A stretch of 64,000 nt of DNA. Origin: Aphelocoma coerulescens (taxonomy: Eukaryota > Chordata > Aves > Passeriformes > Corvidae). A model generated the notes under the pieces. The model had not been told where the DNA came from and searched no databases. It saw only the letters and a list, made by a program, of their open reading frames with translations. The translations under genes and the position numbers were made by a program. Shown in pieces: positions 45,504-57,500 of the stretch. The stretch spans positions 48,378,078 to 48,442,077 of the forward strand of contig NC_091014.1 of assembly GCF_041296385.1 (NCBI RefSeq). Direction: 5' to 3'. Position 1 is the stretch's first letter; each line of letters opens with the position of its first letter.

Positions 45504-48500
45504 GCCCAATGCCTGATTTCTGGCTCAAACTAGGCTTAGGGTTACGCCTAGGGTTAGGCTTGAGAAAACCACAAAGCCAGGAGCTCCAGGAACACTCCCC
45601 ATGCGAAAGGCAGGCCAAGCTTATCGCAGCACAGCCAAAACCTTGCTCTCACTTCTTCATTCTTCTTGGGATTCACCACAGCCCAATGCCCGATTTCTGG
45701 CTCAAACTAGGGTTAGGGTTACGCCTAGGGTTAGGCTTGAGAAAACCACAAAGCCAGGAGCTCCAGGGACACTCGCCATGCGAAAGGCAGGCCAAGTTGA
45801 GCACGATACAGTTAAAACCTTGCTCCCTCTTCCTCTTTCTGCTTGGAACTCACCGCCACCCAATGCCCCATTTCTGGCCCAAACTTCGGTTATGTTTATG
45901 GTTACACCTAGTGTTAGGATTTGAGAAATCCACAAAGCCAGGAGCTCCAGGGATACTCAGCATGCGAAAGGCAGGCCAAGCTTATCGCAGCACAGCCAAA
46001 ACCTTGCTCCCTCTTCTTCATTCTTCTTGGAAGTCGCCACAACCCAATGCCTGATTTCTGGCTCAAACTAGGGTTAGGGTTAGGGTTAGGGTTACGCCTA
46101 GGTTAAGGTTTGAGAAAACCACAAAGCCAGGAGCTCCAGGGACACTCACCATGTGAAAGGCAGGCCAAGTTGAGCACGATACAGTTAAAACCTTGCTCCC
46201 TCTTCTTCTTTCTGCTTGGAACTCGCCGCCGCCCAATGCCCCATTTCTGGCTCCAACTAGGGTTATGGTCGTGGTTACACCTAGTGTTAGGGTTTGAGAA
46301 ATCCACAAAGCCAGGAGCTCCGGGGATACTCAGCATGTGAAAGGCAGGCCAAGCTTATCGCAGCACAAGCAAAACCTTGCTCCCTCTTCTTCTTTCTGCT
46401 TGGAACTTGCAGCCGCCCAATGCCCCATTTCTGGCTCAATCTAGGGTTAGGGTTAGGGTTAGGGTTACGCCTAGGGTTAGGCTTGAGAAAACCACAAAGC
46501 CAGGAGCTCCAGGGACACCCACCATGCGAAAGGCAGGCCAAGTTGAGCACGATACAGTTAAAACCTTGCTCCCTCTTCTTCTTTCTGCTTGGAACTCACC
46601 GCCGCCCAATGCCCCATTTCTGGCTCAAACTAGGTTATGGTTATGGTTACACCTAGTGTTAGGATTTGAGAAATCCACAAAGCCAGGAGCTCCAGGGATA
46701 CTCAGCATGCGAAAGGCAGGCCAAGCTTATCGCAGCACAGCCAAAACCTTGCTCCCACTTCTTCATTCTTCTTGGAAGTCGCCACAACCCAATGCCTGAT
46801 TTCTGGCTCAATCTAGGGTTAGGGTTAGGGTTAGGGTTACGCCTAGGGTTAGGCTTGAGAAAACCACAAAGCCAGGAGCTCCAGGGACACTCACCATGCG
46901 AAAGGCAGGCCAAGTTGAGCACGATACAGTTAAAACCTTGCTCCCTCTTCTTCTTTCTGCTTGGAACTCACCGCCGCCCAATGCCCCATTTCTGGCTCAA
47001 ACTAGGTTATGGTTATGGTTACACCTAGTGTTAGGGTTTGAGAAATCCACAAACCCAGGAGCTCCAGGGATACTCAGCATGCGAAAGGCAGGCCAAGCTT
47101 ATCGCAGCACAGCCAAAACCTTGCTCCCACTTCTTCATTCTTCTTGGAAGTCGCCACAACCCAATGCCTGATTTCTGGCTCAATCTAGGGTTAGGGTTAG
47201 GGTTAGGGTTACGCCTAGGGTTAGGCTTGAGAAAACCACAAAGCCAGGAGCTCCAGGGATACTCCCCATGCGAAAGGCAGGCCAAGCTTATCGCAGCACA
47301 GCCAAAACCTTGCTCCCACTTCTTCATTCTTCTTGGAATTCACCACAGCCCAATGCCCGATTTCTGGCTCAAACTAGGGTTAGGGTTACGCCTAGGGTTA
47401 GGCTTGAGAAAACCACAAAGCCAGGAGCTCCAGGGACACTCACCATGCGAAAGGCAGGCCAAGTTGAGCACGATACAGTTAAAACCTTGCTCCCTCTTCC
47501 TCTTTCTGCTTGGAACTCACCGCCGCCCAATGCCCCATTTCTGGCTCAAACTAGGTTATGGTTATGGTTACACCTAGTGTTAGGATTTCAGAAATCCACA
47601 AAGCCAGGAGCTCCAGGGATACTCCCCATGCGAAAGGCAGGCCAAGCTTATCGCAGCACAGCCAAAACCTTGCTCCCACTTCTTCATTCTTCTTGGAATT
47701 TGATACAGCCCAATGCCCGATTTCTGGCTCAAACTAGGGTTAGGGTTAGGGTTAGGGTAAGGTTTGAGAAAACCACAAAGCCAGGAGCTCCAGGGACACT
47801 CACCATGCGAAAGGCAGGCCAAGTTGAGCACGATACAGTTAAAACCTTGCTCCCTCTTCTTCTTTCTGCTTGGAACTCACCGCCGCCCAATGCCCCATTT
47901 CTGGCTCAAACTAGGTTATGGTTATGGTTACACCTAGTGTTAGAGTTTGAGAAATCCACAAAGCCAGGAGCTCCAGGGATACTCAGCATGCGAAAGGCAG
48001 GCCAAGCTTATCGCAGCACAGCCAAAACCTTGCTCCCTCTTCTTCATTCTTCTTGGAAGTCGCCACAACCCAATGCCTGATTTCTGGCTCAATCTAGGGT
48101 TAGGGTTAGGGTTAGGGTTACGCCTAGGGTTAGGCTTGAGAAAACCACAAAGCCAGGAGCTCCAGGGATACTCCCCATGCGAAAGGCAGGCCAAGCTTAT
48201 CGCAGCACAGCCAAAACCTTGCTCCCACTTCTTCATTCTTATTGGAATTCACCACAGCCCAATGCCCGATTTCTGGCTCAAACTAGGGTTAGGGTTACGC
48301 CTAGGGTTAGGCTTGAGAAAACCACAAAGCCAGGAGCTCCAGGGACACCCACCATGCGAAAGGCAGGCCAAGTTGAGCACGATACAGTTAAAACCTTGCT
48401 CCCTCTTCTTCTTTCTGCTTGGAACTCGCTGCCGCCCAATGCCCCATTTCTGGCTCAAAATAGGGTTATGGTCGTGGTTACACCTAGTGTTAGGGTTTGA

Positions 48501-48977
48501 GAAATCCACAAAGCCAGGAGCTCCAGGGATACTCCCCATGCGAAAGGCAGGCCAAGCTTATCGCAGCACAAGCAAAACCTTGCTCCCTCTTCTTCATTCT
48601 TCTTGGAACTTGCCACAGCCCAATGCCCGATTTCTGTCTCAATCTAGGGTTAGGGTTACGCCTAGGGTTAGGCTTGAGAAAACCACAAAGCCAGGAGCTC
48701 CAGGGACACTCACCATGCGAAAGGCAGGCCAAGTTGAGCACGATACAGTTAAAACCTTGCTCCCTCTTCTTCTTTCTGCTTGGAACTCGCCGTCGCCCAA
48801 TGCCCCATTTCTGGCTCAAACTAGGTTATGGTTATGGTTACACCTAGTGTTAGGGTTTGAGAAATCCACAAAGCCAGGAGCTCCAGGGATACTCAGAATG
48901 CGAAAGGCAGGCCAAGCTTATCGCAGCACAGCCAAAACCTTGCTCCCACTTCTTCATTCTTCTTGGAAGTCGCCACA
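45504..48977 (+). repeat. 3474-bp subunit of the 12.5-kb repeat
   Basis: This is the second subunit. It matches the 3102-bp subunit at an offset of 3102 up to about 46,837 and at 3474 afterwards. The 372-bp increase equals exactly one T (183) plus one R4 (189). The extra dimer, about 46,837-47,208, ends in the AAACCCAGG variant. Confidence 0.82.
47947..48856 (+). repeat. 910-bp five-monomer duplication in the 12.5-kb unit, copy 1
   Basis: Five monomers (R4, R2, T, R2, T) total 910 bp, with a direct copy at 48857. This composition equals the 910-bp block at 36412 in rotated order, though sequence variants differ: here the second R2 has TTTCTGTCTCAATC. Five-monomer blocks therefore arose at least twice. 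Confidence 0.78.
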
Positions 48978-49766
48978 ACCCAATGCCTGATTTCTGGCTC
49001 AATCTGGGGTTAGGGTTAGGGTTAGGGTTACGCCTAGGGTTAGGCTTGAGAAAACCACAAAGCCAGGAGCTCCAGGGATACTCCCCATGCGAAAGGCAGG
49101 CCAAGCTTATCGCAGCACAGCCAAAACCTTGCTCCCACTTCTTCATTCTTATTGGAATTCACCACAGCCCAATGCCCGATTTCTGGCTCAAACTAGGGTT
49201 AGGGTTACGCCTAGGGTTAGGCTTGAGAAAACCACAAAGCCAGGAGCTCCAGGGACACCCACCATGCGAAAGGCAGGCCAAGTTGAGCACGATACAGTTA
49301 AAACCTTGCTCCCTCTTCTTCTTTCTGCTTGGAACTCGCTGCCGCCCAATGCCCCATTTCTGGCTCAAAATAGGGTTATGGTTATGGTTACACCTAGTGT
49401 TAGGGTTTGAGAAATCCACAAAGCCAGGAGCTCCAGGGATACTCAGCATGCGAAAGGCAGGCCAAGCTTATCGCAGCACAAGCAAAACCTTGCTCCCTCT
49501 TCTTCATGCTTCTTGGAACTTGCCACAGCCCAATGCCCGATTTCTGTCTCAAACTAGGGTTAGGGTTACGCCTAGGGTTAGGCTTGAGAAAACCACAAAG
49601 CCAGGAGCTCCAGGGACACTCACCATGCGAAAGGCAGGCCAAGTTGAGCACGATACAGTTAAAACCTTGCTCCCTCTTCTTCTTTCTGCTTGGAACTCGC
49701 CGCCGCCCAATGCCCCATTTCTGGCTCAAACTAGGTTATGGTTATGGTTACACCTAGTGTTAGGGT
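48857..49766 (+). repeat. 910-bp five-monomer duplication in the 12.5-kb unit, copy 2
   Basis: This is the second copy. Private changes include CTGGGGTTAGGG near 49006, GGGTTATGGTTATGG in place of GGGTTATGGTCGTGG near 49375, and CTTCATGCTTC near 49505. All three are reproduced in the 12,464-bp copy downstream (61,470, 61,839 and 61,969), so they predate that duplication. Confidence 0.77.
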
Positions 49767-52700
49767 TTGAGAAATCCATAAAACCAGGAGCTCCAGGGAT
49801 ACTCAGCATGCGAAAGGCAGGCCAAGCTTATCGCAGCACAGCCAAAACCTTGCTCCCACTTCTTCATTCTTCTTGGAAGTCGCCACAACCCAATGCCTGA
49901 TTTCTGGCTCAATCTAGGGTTATGGTTAGGGTTAGGGTTACGCCTAGGGCTAGGCTTGAGAAAACCACAAAGCCAGGAGCTCCAGGGATACTCCCCATGC
50001 GAAAGGCAGGCCAAGTTGAGCACGATACAGTTAAAACCTTGCTCCCTCTTCTTCTTTCTGCTTGGAACTCACCGCCGCCCAATGCCCCATTTCTGGCTCC
50101 AACTAGGGTTATGGTCGTGGTTACACCTAGTGTTAGGGTTTGAGAAATCCACAAAGCCAGGAGCTCCGGGGATACTCAGCATGTGAAAGGCAGGCCAAGC
50201 TTATTGCAGCACAAGCAAAACCTTGCTCCCTCTTCTTCTTTCTGCTTGGAACTTGCCACAGCCCAATGCCCGATTTCTGGCTCAAACTAGGGTTAGGGTT
50301 AGGGTTAGGGTTACGCCTAGGGTTAGGCTTGAGAAAACCACAAAGCCAGGAGCTCCAGGGATACTCCCCATGCGAAAGGCAGGCCAAGCTTATCGCAGCA
50401 CAGCCAAAACCTTGCTCCCTCTTCTTCATTCTTCTTGGAACTTGCCACAGCCCAATGCCCGATTTCTGGCTCAAACTAGGGTTAGGGTTAGGGTTAGGGT
50501 TACGCCTAGGGTTAGGCTTGAGAAAACCACAAAGCCAGGAGCTCCAGGGACACTCACCATGCGAAAGGCAGGCCAAGTTGAGCACGATACAGTTAAAACC
50601 TTGCTCCCTCTTCCTCTTTCTGCTTGGAACTCACCGCCACCCAATGCCCCATTTCTGGCCCAAACTTCGGTTATGTTTATGGTTACAACTAGTGTTAGGA
50701 TTTGAGAAATCCACAAAGCCAGGAGCTCCAGGGATACTCAGCATGCGAAAGGCAGGCCAAGCTTATCGCAGCACAGCCAAAACCTTGCTCCCTCTTCTTC
50801 ATTCTTCTTGGAAGTCGCCACAACCCAATGCCTGATTTCTGGCTCAATCTAGGGTTAGGGTTAGGGTTAGGGTTACGCCTAGGGTTAGGCTTGAGAAAAC
50901 CACAAAGCCAGGAGCTCCAGGGATACTCCCCATGCGAAAGGCAGGCCAAGCTTATCGCAGCACAGCCAAAACCTTGCTCCCACTTCTTCATTCTTATTGG
51001 AATTCACCACAGCCCAATGCCTGATTTCTGGCTCAAACTAGGCTTAGGGTTACGCCTAGGGTTAGGCTTGAGAAAACCACAAAGCCAGGAGCTCCAGGGA
51101 CACTCCCCATGCGAAAGGCAGGCCAAGCTTATCGCAGCACAGCCAAAACCTTGCTCTCACTTCTTCATTCTTCTTGGGATTCACCACAGCCCAATGCCCG
51201 ATTTCTGGCTCAAACTAGGGTTAGGGTTACGCCTAGGGTTAGGCTTGAGAAAACCACAAAGCCAGGAGCTCCAGGGACACTCGCCATGCGAAAGGCAGGC
51301 CAAGTTGAGCACGATACAGTTAAAACCTTGCTCCCTCTTCCTCTTTCTGCTTGGAACTCACCGCCACCCAATGCCCCATTTCTGGCCCAAACTTCGGTTA
51401 TGTTTATGGTTACACCTAGTGTTAGGATTTGAGAAATCCACAAAGCCAGGAGCTCCAGGGATACTCAGCATGCGAAAGGCAGGCCAAGCTTATCGCAGCA
51501 CAGCCAAAACCTTGCTCCCTCTTCTTCATTCTTCTTGGAAGTCGCCACAACCCAATGCCTGATTTCTGGCTCAAACTAGGGTTAGGGTTAGGGTTAGGGT
51601 TACGCCTAGGTTAAGGTTTGAGAAAACCACAAAGCCAGGAGCTCCAGGGACACTCACCATGTGAAAGGCAGGCCAAGTTGAGCACGATACAGTTAAAACC
51701 TTGCTCCCTCTTCTTCTTTCTGCTTGGAACTCGCCGCCGCCCAATGCCCCATTTCTGGCTCCAACTAGGGTTATGGTCGTGGTTACACCTAGTGTTAGGG
51801 TTTGAGAAATCCACAAAGCCAGGAGCTCCGGGGATACTCAGCATGTGAAAGGCAGGCCAAGCTTATCGCAGCACAAGCAAAACCTTGCTCCCTCTTCTTC
51901 TTTCTGCTTGGAACTTGCAGCCGCCCAATGCCCCATTTCTGGCTCAATCTAGGGTTAGGGTTAGGGTTAGGGTTACGCCTAGGGTTAGGCTTGAGAAAAC
52001 CACAAAGCCAGGAGCTCCAGGGACACTCACCATGCGAAAGGCAGGCCAAGTTGAGCACGATACAGTTAAAACCTTGCTCCCTCTTCTTCTTTCTGCTTGG
52101 AACTCACCGCCGCCCAATGCCCCATTTCTGGCTCAAACTAGGTTATGGTTATGGTTACACCTAGTGTTAGGATTTGAGAAATCCACAAAGCCAGGAGCTC
52201 CAGGGATACTCAGCATGCGAAAGGCAGGCCAAGCTTATCGCAGCACAGCCAAAACCTTGCTCCCACTTCTTCATTCTTCTTGGAAGTCGCCACAACCCAA
52301 TGCCTGATTTCTGGCTCAATCTAGGGTTAGGGTTAGGGTTAGGGTTACGCCTAGGGTTAGGCTTGAGAAAACCACAAAGCCAGGAGCTCCAGGGACACTC
52401 ACCATGCGAAAGGCAGGCCAAGTTGAGCACGATACAGTTAAAACCTTGCTCCCTCTTCTTCTTTCTGCTTGGAACTCACCGCCGCCCAATGCCCCATTTC
52501 TGGCTCAAACTAGGTTATGGTTATGGTTACACCTAGTGTTAGGGTTTGAGAAATCCACAAACCCAGGAGCTCCAGGGATACTCAGCATGCGAAAGGCAGG
52601 CCAAGCTTATCGCAGCACAGCCAAAACCTTGCTCCCACTTCTTCATTCTTCTTGGAAGTCGCCACAACCCAATGCCTGATTTCTGGCTCAATCTAGGGTT

Positions 52701-54204
52701 AGGGTTAGGGTTAGGGTTACGCCTAGGGTTAGGCTTGAGAAAACCACAAAGCCAGGAGCTCCAGGGATACTCCCCATGCGAAAGGCAGGCCAAGCTTATC
52801 GCAGCACAGCCAAAACCTTGCTCCCACTTCTTCATTCTTCTTGGAATTCACCACAGCCCAATGCCCGATTTCTGGCTCAAACTAGGGTTAGGGTTACGCC
52901 TAGGGTTAGGCTTGAGAAAACCACAAAGCCAGGAGCTCCAGGGACACTCACCATGCGAAAGGCAGGCCAAGTTGAGCACGATACAGTTAAAACCTTGCTC
53001 CCTCTTCCTCTTTCTGCTTGGAACTCACCGCCGCCCAATGCCCCATTTCTGGCTCAAACTAGGTTATGGTTATGGTTACACCTAGTGTTAGGATTTCAGA
53101 AATCCACAAAGCCAGGAGCTCCAGGGATACTCAGCATGCGAAAGGCAGGCCAAGCTTATCGCAGCACAGCCAAAACCTTGCTCCCACTTCTTCATTCTTC
53201 TTGGAATTTGATACAGCCCAATGCCCGATTTCTGGCTCAAACTAGGGTTAGGGTTAGGGTTAGGGTAAGGTTTGAGAAAACCACAAAGCCAGGAGCTCCA
53301 GGGATACTCCCCATGCGAAAGGCAGGCCAAGCTTATCGCAGCACAGCCAAAACCTTGCTCCCTCTTCTTCATTCTTCTTGGAACTTGCCACAGCCCAATG
53401 CCCGATTTCTGGCTCAAACTAGGGTTAGGGTTAGGGTTAGGGTTACGCCTAGGGTTAGGCTTGAGAAAACCACAAAGCCAGGAGCTCCAGGGACACTCAC
53501 CATGCGAAAGGCAGGCCAAGTTGAGCACGATACAGTTAAAACCTTGCTCCCTCTTCCTCTTTCTGCTTGGAACTCACCGCCACCCAATGCCCCATTTCTG
53601 GCCCAAACTTCGGTTATGTTTATGGTTACAACTAGTGTTAGGATTTGAGAAATCCACAAAGCCAGGAGCTCCAGGGATACTCAGCATGCGAAAGGCAGGC
53701 CAAGCTTATCGCAGCACAGCCAAAACCTTGTTCCCTCTTCTTCATTCTTCTTGGAAGTCGCCACAACCCAATGCCTGATTTCTGGCTCAATCTAGGGTTA
53801 GGGTTAGGGTTAGGGTTACGCCTAGGGTTAGGCTTGAGAAAACCACAAAGCCAGGAGCTCCAGGGATACTCCCCATGCGAAAGGCAGGCCAAGCTTATCG
53901 CAGCACAGCCAAAACCTTGCTCCCACTTCTTCATTCTTATTGGAATTCACCACAGCCCAATGCCTGATTTCTGGCTCAAACTAGGCTTAGGGTTACGCCT
54001 AGGGTTAGGCTTGAGAAAACCACAAAGCCAGGAGCTCCAGGGACACTCCCCATGCGAAAGGCAGGCCAAGCTTATCGCAGCACAGCCAAAACCTTGCTCT
54101 CACTTCTTCATTCTTCTTGGGATTCACCACAGCCCAATGCCCGATTTCTGGCTCAAACTAGGGTTAGGGTTACGCCTAGGGTTAGGCTTGAGAAAACCAC
54201 AAAG

Positions 54205-54572
54205 CCAGGAGCTCCAGGGACACTCGCCATGCGAAAGGCAGGCCAAGTTGAGCACGATACAGTTAAAACCTTGCTCCCTCTTCCTCTTTCTGCTTGGAAC
54301 TCACCGCCACCCAATGCCCCATTTCTGGCCCAAACTTCGGTTATGTTTATGGTTACACCTAGTGTTAGGATTTGAGAAATCCACAAAGCCAGGAGCTCCA
54401 GGGACACTCACCATGCGAAAGGCAGGCCAAGTTGAGCACGATACAGTTAAAACCTTGCTCCCTCTTCCTCTTTCTGCTTGGAACTCACCGCCACCCAATG
54501 CCCCATTTCTGGCCCAAACTTCGGTTATGTTTATGGTTACAACTAGTGTTAGGATTTGAGAAATCCACAAAG
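54205..54572 (+). repeat. T-T monomer pair at the 12.5-kb junction
   Basis: Two T monomers (54205-54388 and 54389-54572, 184 bp each), both with the AACTTCGGTTATG tail, are adjacent. A normal T-to-R transition would read GGATACTCAGC after the box; here GGACACTCACC follows. The left side belongs to the end of the first 12,464-bp copy and the right side to the start of the second, so the crossover fell within about 54369-54405, in the shared TTGAGAAA and CCACAAAGCCAGGAGCTCC region. Confidence 0.85.
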
Positions 54573-57500
54573 CCAGGAGCTCCAGGGATACTCAGCATGC
54601 GAAAGGCAGGCCAAGCTTATCGCAGCACAGCCAAAACCTTGCTCCCTCTTCTTCATTCTTCTTGGAAGTCGCCACAACCCAATGCCTGATTTCTGGCTCA
54701 ATCTAGGGTTAGGGTTAGGGTTAGGGTTACGCCTAGGGTTAGGCTTGAGAAAACCACAAAGCCAGGAGCTCCAGGGATACTCCCCATGCGAAAGGCAGGC
54801 CAAGCTTATCGCAGCACAGCCAAAACCTTGCTCCCACTTCTTCATTCTTATTGGAATTAGCCACAGCCCAATGCCTGATTTCTGGCTCAAACTAGGCTTA
54901 GGGTTACGCCTAGGGTTAGGCTTGAGAAAACCACAAAGCCAGGAGCTCCAGGAACACTCCCCATGCGAAAGGCAGGCCAAGCTTATCGCAGCACAGCCAA
55001 AACCTTGCTCTCACTTCTTCATTCTTCTTGGGATTCACCACAGCCCAATGCCCGATTTCTGGCTCAAACTAGGGTTAGGGTTACGCCTAGGGTTAGGCTT
55101 GAGAAAACCACAAAGCCAGGAGCTCCAGGGACACTCGCCATGCGAAAGGCAGGCCAAGTTGAGCACGATACAGTTAAAACCTTGCTCCCTCTTCCTCTTT
55201 CTACTTGGAACTCACCGCCACCCAATGCCCCATTTCTGGCCCAAACTTCGGTTATGTTTATGGTTACACCTAGTGTTAGGATTTGAGAAATCCACAAAGC
55301 CAGGAGCTCCAGGGATACTCAGCATGCGAAAGGCAGGCCAAGCTTATCGCAGCACAGCCAAAACCTTGCTCCCTCTTCTTCATTCTTCTTGGAAGTCGCC
55401 ACAACCCAATGCCTGATTTCTGGCTCAAACTAGGGTTAGGGTTAGGGTTAGGGTTACGCCTAGGTTAAGGTTTGAGAAAACCACAAAGCCAGGAGCTCCA
55501 GGGACACTCACCATGTGAAAGGCAGGCCAAGTTGAGCACGATACAGTTAAAACCTTGCTCCCTCTTCTTCTTTCTGCTTGGAACTCGCCGCCGCCCAATG
55601 CCCCATTTCTGGCTCCAACTAGGGTTATGGTCGTGGTTACACCTAGTGTTAGGGTTTGAGAAATCCACAAAGCCAGGAGCTCCGGGGATACTCAGCATGT
55701 GAAAGGCAGGCCAAGCTTATCGCAGCACAAGCAAAACCTTGCTCCCTCTTCTTCTTTCTGCTTGGAACTTGCAGCCGCCCAATGCCCCATTTCTGGCTCA
55801 ATCTAGGGTTAGGGTTAGGGTTAGGGTTACGCCTAGGGTTAGGCTTGAGAAAACCACAAAGCCAGGAGCTCCAGGGACACCCACCATGCGAAAGGCAGGC
55901 CAAGTTGAGCACGATACAGTTAAAACCTTGCTCCCTCTTCTTCTTTCTGCTTGGAACTCACCGCCGCCCAATGCCCCATTTCTGGCTCAAACTAGGTTAT
56001 GGTTATGGTTACACCTAGTGTTAGGATTTGAGAAATCCACAAAGCCAGGAGCTCCAGGGATACTCAGCATGCGAAAGGCAGGCCAAGCTTATCGCAGCAC
56101 AGCCAAAACCTTGCTCCCACTTCTTCATTCTTCTTGGAAGTCGCCACAACCCAATGCCTGATTTCTGGCTCAATCTAGGGTTAGGGTTAGGGTTAGGGTT
56201 ACGCCTAGGGTTAGGCTTGAGAAAACCACAAAGCCAGGAGCTCCAGGGATACTCCCCATGCGAAAGGCAGGCCAAGCTTATCGCAGCACAGCCAAAACCT
56301 TGCTCCCACTTCTTCATTCTTCTTGGAATTCACCACAGCCCAATGCCCGATTTCTGGCTCAAACTAGGGTTAGGGTTACGCCTAGGGTTAGGCTTGAGAA
56401 AACCACAAAGCCAGGAGCTCCAGGGACACTCACCATGCGAAAGGCAGGCCAAGTTGAGCACGATACAGTTAAAACCTTGCTCCCTCTTCCTCTTTCTGCT
56501 TGGAACTCACCGCCGCCCAATGCCCCATTTCTGGCTCAAACTAGGTTATGGTTATGGTTACACCTAGTGTTAGGATTTCAGAAATCCACAAAGCCAGGAG
56601 CTCCAGGGATACTCAGCATGCGAAAGGCAGGCCAAGCTTATCGCAGCACAGCCAAAACCTTGCTCCCACTTCTTCATTCTTCTTGGAATTTGATACAGCC
56701 CAATGCCCGATTTCTGGCTCAAACTAGGGTTAGGGTTAGGGTTAGGGTAAGGTTTGAGAAAACCACAAAGCCAGGAGCTCCAGGGACACTCACCATGCGA
56801 AAGGCAGGCCAAGTTGAGCACGATACAGTTAAAACCTTGCTCCCTCTTCTTCTTTCTGCTTGGAACTCACCGCCGCCCAATGCCCCATTTCTGGCTCAAA
56901 CTAGGTTATGGTTATGGTTACACCTAGTGTTAGGGTTTGAGAAATCCACAAAGCCAGGAGCTCCAGGGATACTCAGCATGCGAAAGGCAGGCCAAGCTTA
57001 TCGCAGCACAGCCAAAACCTTGCTCCCTCTTCTTCATTCTTCTTGGAAGTCGCCACAACCCAATGCCTGATTTCTGGCTCAATCTAGGGTTAGGGTTAGG
57101 GTTAGGGTTACGCCTAGGGTTAGGCTTGAGAAAACCACAAAGCCAGGAGCTCCAGGGATACTCCCCATGCGAAAGGCAGGCCAAGCTTATCGCAGCACAG
57201 CCAAAACCTTGCTCCCACTTCTTCATTCTTATTGGAATTCACCACAGCCCAATGCCCGATTTCTGGCTCAAACTAGGGTTAGGGTTACGCCTAGGGTTAG
57301 GCTTGAGAAAACCACAAAGCCAGGAGCTCCAGGGACACCCACCATGCGAAAGGCAGGCCAAGTTGAGCACGATACAGTTAAAACCTTGCTCCCTCTTCTT
57401 CTTTCTGCTTGGAACTCGCTGCCGCCCAATGCCCCATTTCTGGCTCAAAATAGGGTTATGGTCGTGGTTACACCTAGTCTTAGGGTTTGAGAAATCCACA

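Larger units (their letters stand above)
41917..54380 (+). repeat. 12,464-bp compound repeat, copy 1
   Basis: The block starts at CCACAAAGCCAGGAGCTCC (41917) and is repeated from 54381 at an offset of 12,464 bp. By length it holds about 67-68 monomers. Inside it are two tandem 3.1/3.5-kb subunits (42402-45503 and 45504-48977), a 910-bp five-monomer duplication near 47947-49766, and a stretch near 50700-53100 resembling the 4213-bp unit. It is the longest repeat unit I can define here. Confidence 0.9.
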
